Assembly (NCBI GenBank): GCA_030142905.1 | Contig: JASJOG010000069.1 | Location: forward strand, 799,001 to 863,000 | Length of the DNA: 64,000 bases | Reading direction: 5' to 3' | Source of the DNA: Heliopora coerulea | Taxonomy: Eukaryota > Cnidaria > Anthozoa > Scleralcyonacea > Helioporidae | Shown here: piece after piece, positions 25,620 through 36,837 of the stretch | How positions within the stretch are numbered: the first letter of the stretch is position 1 | How the letters are laid out: each line of letters begins with the position of its first letter | Notes under the pieces: generated by a model | Database searches by the model: none | Told to the model about the DNA's origin: nothing | Seen by the model: the letters and a program-made list of their open reading frames with translations, nothing else | Program-made: the position numbers and the translations under genes

Positions 25620-28600
25620 TACTGGCAGTAGTTTTCTCTTTTACGGGCCCATGTGATTTTTCAAATACGGAATTTCGAGAACTTTTGCGTGATAAAATAA
25701 TTTTCTCTCTTATTCTTTTAGCCATAATGTTTAAGTACTTTGTCAGGCATAAAGCGATAAAGCACCACATAAATTTTGTATTCTTCTTCTTCTTCTTTTA
25801 GTCTAATTCTTTGCGGGGTCGCCCACTCTAGTCAGTCAGTACTAATAGTTTCTGTCCATTACATCTCTAACTTCCATTTCCAATTCTCACATATCTCTTT
25901 CCACTCCACCTCACCATCTTACTGTCTGCCTTCATCTAGATCATCGACCCATGACAGGTTACTTCCATGCTAACTTCCCAGGGTCATTATCATTTATCCT
26001 CATCATGTGACCAAAACATCTTAGTCTGGCTTCTTTTACCTTGACCACAATGCATACCACACCTCCTTGTCTTCTTGTTTCTTCACTTCTTCTCCTTTCT
26101 CTCAAGGATATGCCCATAATCCACCATAACATTCTGATCTTCGTCTTAACACCCAAGCCCCTACTCCATACATCATCACAGGTCTAACGATTGTTTATAT
26201 ACTGTATCTTCACTCTCGTTTTCTTTATCCAATATCACACAACTTACTTCCCTGCATTTTGCCCGAACTGCTTTTACGCATTCCTTTACATCCTATTGTA
26301 AGCTAGCTGCATCTTTTCCAACTGCAGTCAAAGACTTAAATTTATCTTTTTGTTTTAGTTCTTTACCATATTTATCCACAATTTTAATTTGTGCTTTACT
26401 TACTCGGCTGGTAACCAATAGTTCCGTCTTTTTCGGATTTACCTTCAGTCCTCCCTTCTCCAAACATTCTTGCCACGCTATTATTCTTTGCTGCAGATCG
26501 TCTTCTGATACCGATATTAAGGCTGTTTTCCACTAGGTGAATTTTGTCGCGAGAATCGACTTCTCATTGTTTAAATTGAATAGATCCATCATCAGTTCCA
26601 GTCGAAAGCTCATGAGACAAAAGAAAAAGTCGCTTAGCGCGAAGAAATTCGTCTAGTGGAAAACGGCCTTTACTAGTACATCACCTGCTTATAACAGTTC
26701 CCATAACTCTTCTCCTCTTACATACTCATTTTGCACATCTATCACCGGGACGAAAAAACGAACTAAGAGCAGATCCTTGATGTAGGCCTTCTCCAATTTC
26801 GAAAGATTTTTACAAATCTCCTTACACCCTACTAACCACGGTTCTTGAACCTCTGTACGTTTCCTTTATAATATGAATTAATTTTTTTAAGGAACTCCTT
26901 TATTTTTTAAGCACCAGAAAACTACTTCCCCTGGAATTCTGTCATAAGACTTCTCTTACTTCACAAAGCCATAAAACATCTTCCTATTTCCTTCTAAATC
27001 TTAATCTTGTAGTTGTGTAATGTAAATTGCATCAACTGTCCCCTTTCCACTCATAAATCCAAGTTGTGTGTTGCTGATGTCAACAATTTCTCTTAGTCTT
27101 TTGTCCACAATCCATTCCAACACCTTAAACATATGCTCTGTAAATTTAATTCTTCTAAAATTTCCGCACTCTAGTATATCTCCTTTGCTTTTATAGAGTA
27201 ACAATCTTGCTTTCCTGTCAGTCATCCGGCATTCTTCCTGTACTCCAAAGGGTTTCCAATATATGCAAAATCCATACCTCTCCTTCTCCCACGATTCCAC
27301 TGACACATCCGATGGCCATCAGCCTTCTCATTCTTCATTTTCTCCAAAGCAGTTTTCACATCCTGGATTAATATTTGTCCCATCGGTCCTTCTGTACCAT
27401 CTATCTCATTTAGCCTTTTTTATCATTTTCCACTTTCAACAATAGTTCAAAGTATTCTTACCATCTTCTCTTGATTTCATTTTTATCCTGTAATATATTC
27501 CCATTCATATCCTTTATTATTCCTATTTGCCAAGGTCTTCCCTCTTCTTACCTCTAGGTTTGGTTATCTTACATATTTTCCTGCCGCCTCCTCTTGAATT
27601 TACACTAGCATACAATTGTCTGGTTGCTTCTTTTCTTTTGCCTCCCTTACGGCTACTTTAACGTCTCTGTTCACCAGTTGATACCTTTGTCTTGCCTCAT
27701 CTTTGTTATTTTTCTTCCAATCCTTAAACTCTTTTTTTTTCTCTTCACCAGATCTTGCCAACCTTGATTCCACCTCCACGGATCTTTTCGCCCTATCCCT
27801 CTTCCTCTAGTACGTCCGACCACTTGTTTTTTTAATTTGTCTCCTTTCCAACACTCACATTCTTGATGCTTTTCTTCTTTCAATCCTCATACTTTTAAGA
27901 TTTTCCTATATTCTTGTTTTATCTTTCTCTTTATCTTTCTAAATTCCAATTTATTCCTAAAAGCCCCCTGCTCTTTCCTCCAAGCGTCCTATTTGCGGTG
28001 CATATCCTGATATTACATTCAGCATGCTGGTTCTTTGATTTATTCATCTCTCATTTATTCGTTTCACCTCCAGTACTCCCTACAGTATCATTCCTACAAC
28101 ATTTCTTGTTCTACTTTCACTGTACAGGAGTTTACGTTCTCGTCCACTTTTTCCGGTTCATTTTGTTCTTTGCATGCAAAAAATATCAATTTTCCTATTC
28201 ATTACATCCACCACTTCTCTAGATCTCCCTCTACCTGTCCTGGTGCTACATTCCATACATCAATCATTATGCCTATGATTTACACTTGCTTCTTTAACCG
28301 CGGTCGTGGGTTCCGCGGTACCCCTTGCCATTTGTAGGGTTGGTAAGGGGATCCCAACTCCCGTCGCTTCCAGAGAACGTACTATCTCTCTTTAATTGAC
28401 ATACTGCTAATCATTTTTTTTGCGATGCATTTTTTTCCTGGCGCATACCTTTGCTGATGCCAACCACAGATCTTCGTTGTGGGCCTAACCTTTGCCTAAA
28501 AAGGCCTAACCTGCAAAACAGCTGGTGGTTCGAGTTCACGGTTTTCCTTCTTTTAGATGGGTTACTAAATAAGGTTAATGAGCCCCATCTGCACGAACAT

Positions 28601-31600
28601 TTATATGAGATCATTCTTTGCTTGGCCTCTACCCTATAATTTATCCTGCACGGGAGGCCTTACCAGGAGTGTAAAACTCTTCCCGGCACAGCGCTAGGGG
28701 TCAAAGAAGCACGTAAACTACACAACGACAATAAAATCACGATCTCTTTTGGGACAGATTTTATAACATCTTATACAAATCCCATAAAAAATGGGGAATT
28801 TCTTCATCATACTGATATTTTTAATCGACTTTCAAACTCCTACGAACAGCTTAACAGTGTACTTACACTTTTTCAATGATAACGCAAATAAATATACTGC
28901 TTTATCATGATCCACTCGTTATTATACATTACATTTAGTTCCCTGAATCAGCGCATATTGTTGGACAGGGAAAGACAAAACAACTAAAGAATGTGATGCC
29001 AAATTCACATGGTAAGCAACTGATTGATATTTTAGCAATGATATAAGTGATAATGATTCCAGGAAAACGGCCGTCCCGACACTTTGTCTACTGCTTAATC
29101 ATAACGTAGCAGAATAGATAAAAAAATTCATGTTCCTACTGTGATAATTGTATTCCACAGAATATAGAATAAAGTTACAAATTAAACAGTTCCCAAAAAT
29201 TTCGAAATATCAAAAAAAGCAATAAAAAACACTAGGAGTTTTTATATACTTGCTTTGATCAAAGGGAAAAGCATAAACTTAGGACTTGACAGGAGTGGGT
29301 CAAATAAAATCTGCACATCAGTTAAGTTCAGTTTAGACAAAGCTGGGTCGATGGAGCTTATACTTGACCACAAAAGAGTTGCTTTCGGAAAATAGGCCAG
29401 CTGAATGTTTTCGATGCAAGCTAGTTCAAGCAAAGTTTGTAAAAATAGCGGTCTTACTAAGCGTTCAAATTTAATTATACAACATTGGCTAATATTTGCT
29501 GGTGCAACAACATTGGGAGATATTTGTTGATCGAACAAAGTGAATTGATGAACGTTTTCTTTGATAAAAGGTTTTTTTCAACAGACGATGATACGCAACA
29601 TTGTTTGATTGTTTAGTCACTTTTCCAACATTACGAGCCAACAAGTATTAGGCAATGTTTTAGAACAATGTTCAAATGTTTTACCCCGCCTTTAGCGCTG
29701 ATGATTAATGAATAGAGGAGCAAATGCGAAACGAGGGTAATAGCCATGATACTGCATTAGCTTTTCCTTCTTGTAATCTTGCTCAAAACAGTTATTTAAG
29801 TTATGTTTGCACGAGTAAACTTCTTAAAAATGAAAGAACGAAAATAGTCTGAGAAAATTGGCTTCGTTTATCTTTACAGAAAGAGTATCTGTTGGATGCC
29901 GCTTTAATACCTAAGACCATACAAATAAAGACGAACCAGTATTATCATCAAGTAATTCCAACAGGGAAATTTCATAACGGGAAAGATTTAACTACTTTAT
30001 TTACAGCCGGGCGATGTTTAGCAGTTCGAAGAGCTTCAGAGGCTCGTCTTAACTTCCAGGTGGGGAAGTAATAACTAACAAAAAGAAGGAATGAATAGAA
30101 TACTGTATTTATTACAACAGACGCCCACTATCTAATAAACGCCTCCCCAAGTCATAAAAATATTTAATAAACGCCCTCTCCAATAAACGTCCTCCTGTCA
30201 AGAAACCCGCCCCAGTAAACCAAACGAGTCCGTTTGTAAAATTGTGACATCCTTTAAAACTTGTGCACTTAACCTTCCAGTCGACGGATCTAAAGATCAC
30301 TTCATTCACTGTTTGAAGGACGAACAGCCGTGTAAAGCTGGAGCGAGACAGCTCCAGTCTCAGCTTTCAGTCCTGCAAGAATGTGTAAGACCCGATCCTT
30401 TCAAGGACATCGCTGATTCGGATGTTGAGGACGCAGATGAAGAACTTTTTATCCTTGAGTCTGATGACAATGACAGAAATTCTGTGAAAAATTCATTGAT
30501 GAATTGCGTGAAAATGTTTTATTTTTAATCGCTCATTCTGATGTTTAGGGCGCAGTTGACGAACCTTCTACACTATACAGCTGACGATGATGACGGTGAA
30601 ATTGACAATGTGTGAACATTTGTGTGAAATCATGCGAAAATTTTCTATTTTTATGGTTTTAAATATTAAATTTTGAAATAAACGTCCCTCTCTAATAAAC
30701 ACTTCTCCCCAATAAACGCCTCACTTTAGAGCTTAACTTTTTAATAAATGCCCAGGGAGTCTATTGGAATAAATACCATATACTCATAAATGTCGAGCCG
30801 ACTCAGAACGATGAGAGGTGTCTGCATGTTCTTAACACGTCGCTATAAATTTCGTGAGTTCTCACCAATGTATCCAAAGTATTCAGTCTCTTAAGAGCAC
30901 GTGCCAGGAGATAGACATAGGTTCTTAATAGCCATCGCTAGGGTGAGGCAGAGGAGGCAGTTACCTCCTCAGATTTTTGGAAATTTGTAACTATTCTGCC
31001 TCAGGTTTCCTATGTGCTGTAAACAAACACTTAATGTCTTTACCTCCTCTGCTTCTGAAATCTGGTATCGGACTTATTCCCACCTTTGTTAATCAATATT
31101 GAATTTATTCTCTTAGTTTATATCCACGGCGGCTAATATCTTGAGAAACTCGTCAAGAAGGGTTTTTGTCGTCACAACACGTGCCATCTATCCGAATATA
31201 CACTCATCCATACATACGTACATATATTCACGCATGAATACATAAGAAACGGACATATGCCTACATGTCTTCTTGAATTACAACAATCTACAACCAAAGC
31301 ACCTATCAATTGCTCTTACTAAAGCGCGAAAACTTTTAAATCTGATAGAAATAATTCGGTGCAAATAGCTGTTATCAAAATATTCCACTCACTATTCATG
31401 GTTATTACAAAAAGACGGCATAAATTGAGACATAATATGAAGCATGATTGTACGAAATCTTCCAATTAGATTCGCTATGTGGGAGAGCTGTACCAACGTG
31501 TACCTAACTTGTAAGTGGTGGTATATTAGCAGGTTTTGTTGAAGTTGAAGTTTACGTTGGGTACTCTACAGAAAAACGTGGTTGTAGGTGACTGGCGTTT

Positions 31601-32090
31601 TTACGGCCTCTCGGGCGGTTATCTACTTAACTCAAATATTGACCACAAATTCAAACAAAATTATCACTTATATTTTCTGGAATATTTTCACTGTTCTACT
31701 TACTGTAATTTCTGTAGTGATTACTTTTTCAATATGATTGCAGTCTATTTACTAACCTCATGGGTCATCAAGCACAAAAAAGGACAAATGTCATACTCAC
31801 ATGGATACCTCAGGGTTGGAGTGCAAGGCTATTATTACATCTACTCCCAGATTTACTATAGAGATGGACGTTCAACTATGACAGGATACATGATGTACAT
31901 CGACGACAAACCGGCGCTTAAAGCTTCAAATTCAGTCATCAGTTCATCGAGAAGATTTAACACCAATTATATGGGAGGCATTTTCCACTTGGATGCTGGT
32001 CAGAAAATAAGTGTTCGAACTTTTTATCGCCAGGAGTTTTATTTCAGCGAAGAAACATCATATTTCGGCGCGTTCATGATTCATCAATGA
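18863..32090 (+). CDS. TNFL-3: collagen-stalked TNF-family ligand, longest stalk
   Basis: Ten exons: 18863-19138, 19227-19323, 20840-20872, 21663-21689, 22031-22120, 22752-22841, 22914-23003, 24388-24419, 28939-29011 and 31744-32090. They total 1155 nt, for 384 aa plus stop. Residues 1-10 are cytosolic, about 11-33 a membrane helix (IVLFMLLHAMFTGLLLVAMV), and about 40-60 heptad-like. An acidic linker (93-108) precedes the furin-type RIKR at 114-117, and Cys-Cys is at 123-124. Gly-X-Y repeats run from about 127 to 242, rich in K-G-D, R-D-G and K-G-N triplets. TNF homology covers about 246-384 and ends [10 protein letters not shown]. Exon 3 ends at a GC donor. All collagen exons are phase 1 to phase 1 and split a Gly codon, except the last (phase 0). 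The intron from 24420 to 28938 holds a DNA transposon and a LINE relic. The role is inferred from the family: a trimeric signalling ligand that can be released by furin. Confidence 0.85.
20040..20110 (+). repeat. tRNA-like remnant in TNFL-3 intron 2
   Basis: TAGCTCAGTCGGTAAAGC resembles an A box, followed by an anticodon-arm-like GGACGAGATATCC and a weak B box. The sequence GGACGCGATATCC recurs in the matching TNFL-4 intron near 37680, so it was present before the duplication. Confidence 0.45.
21871..22008. mobile_element. Short MITE, TTTTCCACTAG termini, copy 1
   Basis: The left end has TTTTCCACTAGCCGA and the right end TTCGTCTAGT. It shares the layout and sequence of 26519-26670 (ATTTTGTCGC..., GCGCGAA) but is more decayed. 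Confidence 0.5.
24568..25552. mobile_element. DNA transposon (non-autonomous) with 9-bp target duplication
   Basis: It is flanked by GTTAAATAC at 24559-24567 and 25553-25561. The ends contain GTCGAGAG and CTCTCGAC, with GC-rich GGGCCC blocks just inside both. It lies in the TNFL-3 intron between the last collagen exon and the ESAH exon. A 9-bp duplication would fit a Mutator-like element, but no transposase is present. Confidence 0.6.
25577..25616. repeat. AT dinucleotide microsatellite
   Basis: About 40 bp of alternating AT next to the right flank of the 24568-25552 element. Confidence 0.9.
26519..26670. mobile_element. Short MITE, TTTTCCACTAG termini, copy 2, inside the LINE relic
   Basis: AAGGCTGTTTTCCACTAG and CTAGTGGAAAACGGCCTT are clear terminal inverted repeats of a 152-bp element. 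It splits the minus-strand LINE frame just after the reverse transcriptase Y-A-G-D motif. Confidence 0.65.
27001..27306 (-). pseudogene. Reverse transcriptase fragment of the LINE relic
   Basis: Best preserved open piece of the LINE. Y-K-S-K-G-D-I, N-F-R-R-I-K, D-K-R-L-R and Q-L-G-F-M-S-G-K-G-T-x-D-A-I follow the usual order of the fingers part of non-LTR reverse transcriptases. Confidence 0.7.
29250..29700. repeat. ACATTGTTG-type dispersed repeat in a TNFL-3 intron
   Basis: Shares ATACAACATTGGCTAATAT and nearby sequence with 44395-44640, at the same place relative to the ESAH exon. The insertion therefore probably predates the TNFL-3/4 duplication. Confidence 0.45.
30100..30781. mobile_element. 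DNA transposon remnant with TAATAAACGCC subterminal repeats
   Basis: The left end TACTGTATTTATTACAACAG and the right end GTCTATTGGAATAAATACCATA are inverted repeats with likely TA flanks. Many copies of AATAAACGCC lie just inside both ends. An internal frame (30244-30528) keeps an acidic tail. It is in the last TNFL-3 intron. Confidence 0.6.
30244..30528 (+). pseudogene. Possible transposase C-terminal fragment
   Basis: The reading N-L-P-V-D-G-S-K-D-H-F-I-H-C-L-K followed by an acidic D/E-rich end resembles the C-terminal region of some pogo-type (DDE) transposases. Only the tail is present, so this is a tentative assignment. Confidence 0.35.
31744..32090 (+). CDS. TNFL-3 terminal exon: TNF homology domain
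   Basis: The acceptor TTGCAG ends at 31743. The reading gives VYLLTSWVIKHKKGQMSYS, GYYYIYSQIYYRDG, YMGGIF, GQKISVR and [10 protein letters not shown], then TGA. The split Gly/Val codon joins it to the ESAH exon at 28939-29011. It has no cysteine. An open frame continues upstream of the acceptor to 31536, but that part has no counterpart in the paralogs. Confidence 0.9.
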
Positions 32091-32328
32091 CTTCATTTCA
32101 AGTAACTGCTGTATATTGGTAGGATGATCGGGTGTCATAAGAACGTGTGGCTAGTTCAGTAAATTTTGAATGATATGCACGTCTTTTTATAAATAAAAAT
32201 TAATTTGATGTGATAAAAGTACAGCATATATGTGTAGATATAGAAATGTTGTTTATAGTAAATGTAATATAATCTGGCAATAAGTAATTACCAAAATTAT
32301 TGTAAAATTTTTATTCAAACATAGGAAA

Positions 32329-32334
32329 AATAAA
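32329..32334 (+). terminator. Candidate polyadenylation signal, TNFL-3
   Basis: AATAAA about 240 nt after the stop, in a segment (GAAAAATAAAAG) conserved with TNFL-4. A second AATAAA lies nearer, at 32192-32197. Confidence 0.4.
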
Positions 32335-32689
32335 AGAGAAGTGAAAACCAAGTTTTATGTTCCTATTTTTGGTTGATTATTCACATTTATTTAAGTAACT
32401 TATACTTCAGTAGCCAAAAATACCCCGAAACCTGGTTGATTAGTCGTTTGATAAACCACTTATTCACCTCACTACATTCGATCTCTACTAATGAAATATT
32501 GGATCTATGCTTTTTATAGCGATCTTGCGCCTTTGAGCCAGTGTACTTGTCTCGTTCTCTACCAAGAACACATCGCATCTTCATTTTACCAATACAGAAC
32601 TCAGCCTCGGTCAATTATATTAGTATTTCATACTAAATCACATATAATGTGTAACAGTTAACAAATTAGTTAGGAACCGTATCACTTAA

Positions 32690-34900
32690 TCTACTGCGTC
32701 CTATGTGAGTAATCTCAGCAACGTTTGTGCTCCCTATCATTTCCTATGTGAATTGTCATGCCATTTTGACCCGCAATGTTCATGCCAGTTCACATGTCCC
32801 GGTCCGCTTCCGCTTTAATCTCGATGGCTCGATGATTCAAATCAGTGGCGTAACTGATGGGGGCAAACTGCGCCCCCCCCCCTTCCCTCACACAAACAAT
32901 TTTGTCGGGAAAATTGGATCTGTTGGGAAATTTGCCGGGAGTTTATCAGACGTCTACGTCAACCTCCAATCCACGGTCTTCACTTAGCATCCTCAGCGCT
33001 TGGTAAACATATGGGCTTTCATTAAATAAATTATACTTTGCTACAAGGTAATTGCAAAAATTCAAATTTTGACCTGATTTTGTCACTGTCGACTACCCGA
33101 ATGTAACTCAAAACCTTTACGTATATTGACCTTTTTCAGGTATATTACATTTAATGTGGTCATCTTATTCTTGATCACTGATGAACTTGGTTAGGTTTAC
33201 ATATGTTGGTGCTTGACATATGTAAACTGACAAACTTGTCCTCCAACTTTTGACTGACAAACTTGTCCTCCAACGCTGACATCTCCTTAACTGTCATTTT
33301 TTCGCCGGTACAGTGCGTCTAAATTCTAAACACTCAGCTTTATAAAACTAAACAAAATATTTTGGTTTGAGAATGACTCTAAAATAGTGTCGAAATATCA
33401 CCACAATTACTGCGTCTATTCTTGTTGTTACTTGAATATCAAGCTACAGATTGACATTTTTCGGCTTTTGTTTTATTCTTTATAAAACTAACATTTCAAA
33501 TTTTCGGATGGTTGCTATGTCAGGGCCCCAATACTCAATGGTAATCACTTCGAAGAAGAGAAGAAAAATTCAATGTCTTGTTTTTGAACGAACCTTTGAC
33601 AATGTCTGCTGCAAAGACCGTAATTTAAAATATCACCAACACATCATTTTTAGTCTGGAAAATACTCGATATGCTGGCGCTCCAGCCAATCCTCCTGTGG
33701 CTGCTGCAGTAACATCAATAAATTTTTGACAGAACAGAAGAAAAAGAGAATTTGCTATGTTTTAATTGCCTGCTCCAAAATTTTGACCGAATTTTTGAAT
33801 CTACAGATTAAGATATCATTACTGAATCCAAGGCTTTCCGACCATTCTTGAAGGGAAATTAGAAGAGAAGTTGCAAGGACAACTTTAATAAGGAGCAATG
33901 CTTACGTTTTTAGTATCGCATAATGTACGCAATATTTTCTTGCACATTTTAAAACTTTACCCAATTTATGTTTTTGCTCCGTCGTCCAGTGGATCTATCA
34001 AACGTTCTTTTAGTTGTATTATTTAGTTGGAATTATTTCCACTCGAACATGTCGTCAAATAGACTTAGCACGTTAGCTTCCGTAAGCACTGAACGTGCAT
34101 GAACTTGCCCATAACCTGTCATATAACTATGTAATTGACACTTCTGCAGATACGAAACAAAGAATTTTGAAATTCTAGTATGTAATTTCAGTAAGTTAAA
34201 TGTTTTTTTGCCAAAATTCTTAATTTTCAATATTTATTTTAGTTTAATATTGGTTGTTGTACACGATAAAAAATATTTGTTTGACTAATATATAATTAAC
34301 AGGGCGCATTGTATATGCATATTATATATATATATATATATATAAATATATATTTAGTACACCGGCGATCAACATGGCGACGGTAAAGCTAAGACATGAA
34401 AAATGTCAAGCTTCACTTAAAAGGATGTTAATGATTAGATTTAACTTGTTCAAAATGGCTTAAACCTTGTTTTAAAGTAGCAGAGCTTAATCTAAGATGT
34501 ACGAGTAGACATGTGCTAAAAAGGAGCTTTGCACGAACGTTGTCTAATTTGTCGGGAAAATTACGTCACTGGTTCAAATCCTGAATAATTTCCTATTAAG
34601 CGGACAAAATTTACTGCATGTACATATTCTGTGGTTTAAAGCAGTAGATATAGACAATCCAACTGTCATGTCCACTCAGATAACACTTTACTGGAATGTG
34701 GGTCAGAACTATCCATTGAATAAGTGATCAAGGCCTTGAACAATGGACTACATATTAACAAATCAGCGTTAGCTTATTTGTCTGCATGTCAATATCAACA
34801 TACGCAAGTGAACGGGGAAATAGTCGGTACATATTGTGCTGCATGTTGTATTTATGCGCGAATACAATGCTCTTAAGATCTTTCGTTGTTGTTTCAACTC
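32690..34900 (+). repeat. Dispersed repeat split by a hAT-like insertion
   Basis: The parts at 32690-32843 and 34571-34900 together match 55930-56620 in order (CCTATGTGAGT, TTTTGACCCGCA, GTTCATG, TTCAAATC, ATAATTTC, GCATGTACA, GTGCTGCATGTT). The gap between the two parts is exactly the element at 32844-34570. Confidence 0.6.
32844..34570. mobile_element. hAT-like non-autonomous element, 1.7 kb
   Basis: The ends AGTGGCGTAACTGA and TTACGTCACT are inverted repeats. Flanking sequences GATTCAAATC and GGTTCAAATC form a target duplication of 8-10 bp with one difference. The comparison with 55930-56620 shows the empty site. No transposase is recognised inside; the open frame 33451-33729 has no known signature. 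Confidence 0.65.
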
Positions 34901-35271
34901 TAGCATCCATTCTCATCTTCTTTCTAACTTTATTTTTTAAAGTTTACTTGGATAAACATTATCTCTTAATGAGTTCTATACTCTACGCTTTCATTTTTCA
35001 ATTTCCATTGCTTCCACAAATTTGCTAGGGTCTATAATAAAGTGCTTTAACAACGGCTTTCTTGCATGTGCTGATTCAAATGGTAAGAAAAAAGTTGGAA
35101 ACATCTACCTGAGTGGGTCGGCTCTCTGTAAACCGTGTTATTGATGTAACCAACTCTCCCAGCAACATTTCACTTATCTGAAAATGCGACGCCTTTCTCG
35201 TCGTACCATTCAATAGTAAAGTGGTTATCTGAATTTCGTTTGTTTAAATGGTCATGAGGTCGAGGAATGAC

Positions 35272-35623
35272 CAGTGGCGTAGCGTGCTAAAACGTCGCCC
35301 AGGGAGCCAGCAAAAATTGACGCCCCCCTTCCCCAGTACAAGAATTGATAAAAAAATCCGAAAATTACATTCTACGCCCTTTTGACCTTCATTTCTTTAA
35401 ATTAGTTTTAATAAGCACCGCTGTCGAATAAGCACCGCATCAAAAAGTCATAAAATTTAATAAGCGCCATGTTGTTTATTCGATTAAATACGGCAGTTCA
35501 TATTTCGGAAGATTTCTCATATTTTTTTGTTTTAATAAGAGGAAAATTGCCGTCCTTATGGAAGTGCCGCCAGGGGTGCTGCACCCACCCCACCCCCCCA
35601 CCCCCCCAATCTATAAGCCACTG
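35272..35623. mobile_element. hAT-like MITE, perfect 8-bp target duplication
   Basis: It is flanked by GGAATGAC on both sides (35264-35271 and 35624-35631). The ends are CAGTGGCGTAG and CTATAAGCCACTG. The interior has CCCCC-rich ends and AATAAGCACCG repeats. Confidence 0.8.
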
Positions 35624-35748
35624 GGAATGACAGTTTTTTATAAAGTGACAAAGAAATCATCTACAAATCTATAATAAAATATTGGAATTTTCAGAAAGCT
35701 GCTTGAAGGTTTTATCACTAGTACTGGGAACCCATGCATCGCTGTACC

Positions 35749-36066
35749 CAGTGGCGTCGCGTGGAGTGGGAAAGTGGGGTGGGAAGTATGCTATAATTAA
35801 ATTACGATTTGTATCTCTCAGCATTAAATTCCAGGACTCAATAAATCCAGTGTCGTAGATTGCTGTTGTCCATGTGTGACTTCAAGTAAATTTTAAAAAT
35901 AGAGCCGCAACTCGAACACTGTTTAGAACAGTGCTGAAAACCTCTGTCTTATTTGGAACAAAGGTAAAATGTTAATACGTTGTCAAGAAATATGGCAAAC
36001 CTGCACTGAGTAACCTCAAAGTAGGGGGGCCCTGGCCCCCTTGGCCCCACCCTATTGACGCCTATG
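35749..36066. mobile_element. hAT-like MITE, perfect 8-bp target duplication
   Basis: Flanked by GCTGTACC on both sides (35741-35748 and 36067-36074). The ends are CAGTGGCGTC and GACGCCTATG. It is the same superfamily as the neighbour at 35272-35623 and ends about 80 bp before the start of duplication copy B. Confidence 0.8.
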
Positions 36067-36405
36067 GCTGTACCATGTATCTGCTTATGAAAACTACCTC
36101 TACTAAAACAACTATTTTCGGAAATTTTTTTCTACGACTTGTTTGTCTCATGGGGATAACTGTAGCCCTCTGTTCCCTTCTGGTGCCATGCCTAAGATAG
36201 AAGGAAGTGCGGAGATCCAGCAAAATCTAATTATTAAACATCCAATTTATTTTGTACTCGTGTATTTATGCTAAGACTTTAAGTTATGCAGTTTCAAGGG
36301 GAAGGGACGAACTCCGCTTAACATATTTGCCTTTTAGCCTTCGAATTAGCTGTGGTTACCACGGCCTAACACTGTGTTAATGGCAAAGGTGTAATATGAT
36401 AATTT

Positions 36406-36558
36406 TTGGTTCTGTTACGATGAACAATGGTATCAATATGATATTAATATCAAATATTAATTCTGGGAACATATTTGTATCGTTGAACAAATAGTAAACA
36501 TGTCAAAGATTGACTCGTCACGGACTGTAGTAAATTACGATTAGTGCTAGTCATTAAG
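36406..36558 (+). promoter_or_regulatory. Conserved block upstream of the TNFL-4 start
   Basis: It matches the TNFL-3 block closely, including ATTAATATCAAATATTAATT and GTAAATTACGATTAGTG, with the coding start following directly. TNFL-5 lacks it. Confidence 0.5.
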
Positions 36559-36837
36559 ATGGAGAAGCTCAAACGCAAGGATACCACTGGACGTGCTGTT
36601 GTGCTCTTTATGTCGTTTCACGCAATGTTAACAGGGCTTTTGTTAGTCGCAATGGTGCATACCCAAATACGAATAGGCAAAATGACACAGCACATAGCGA
36701 AACAAGCAGGTGAAATTGGAACTCTTCGAGAAATGTTAAATGAACATATACTTATGGAGTCCTCAAGTATAGAGCAAAAATCTGTGGTTAAGAGTAAGGG
36801 ACAGGAAGCTTTTCGATACAACATAATGGAGTCAAAG
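36559..36837 (+). CDS. TNFL-4 exon 1: type II membrane anchor
   Basis: 93 codons, phase 0 donor TCAAAG|GTCAGC, identical to TNFL-3 around the junction. An in-frame ATG 15 nt upstream (MLVIK) exists, but the MEKL methionine is the one shared with TNFL-2 and TNFL-3, so it is preferred. Confidence 0.82.

Larger units (their letters stand above)
25780..28300 (-). mobile_element. LINE relic (RTE-like reverse transcriptase), minus strand
   Basis: Read on the minus strand from high to low coordinates: a pre-RT region with W-N-Q-G-W-Q-D (27671-27883); FRRIKFTEHMFKVLEWIVDKRL and GFMSGKGTVDAI (27001-27306); S-Y-D-R-I-P (motif A region, near 26950); G-L-H-Q-G-S-A-L (motif B region, near 26780); Y-A-G-D in place of the catalytic Y-x-D-D (near 26680); then GLKVNPKKTELLVTS near 26440 and RLRCFGHMMR near 26010. 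Frameshifts, stops, the altered catalytic motif and an inserted MITE show it is dead. It lies in a TNFL-3 intron. Confidence 0.75.
18430..32350 (+). repeat. Segmental duplication, copy A (contains TNFL-3)
   Basis: Upstream sequence from about 18430, the exons, stretches of introns (including a tRNA-like remnant near 20050 and a dispersed repeat near 29250-29700) and the 3' end to about 32350 can be matched in order to 36145-46235. Copy A is longer because its introns took in a 1-kb DNA transposon and a 2.5-kb LINE relic. Confidence 0.7.
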
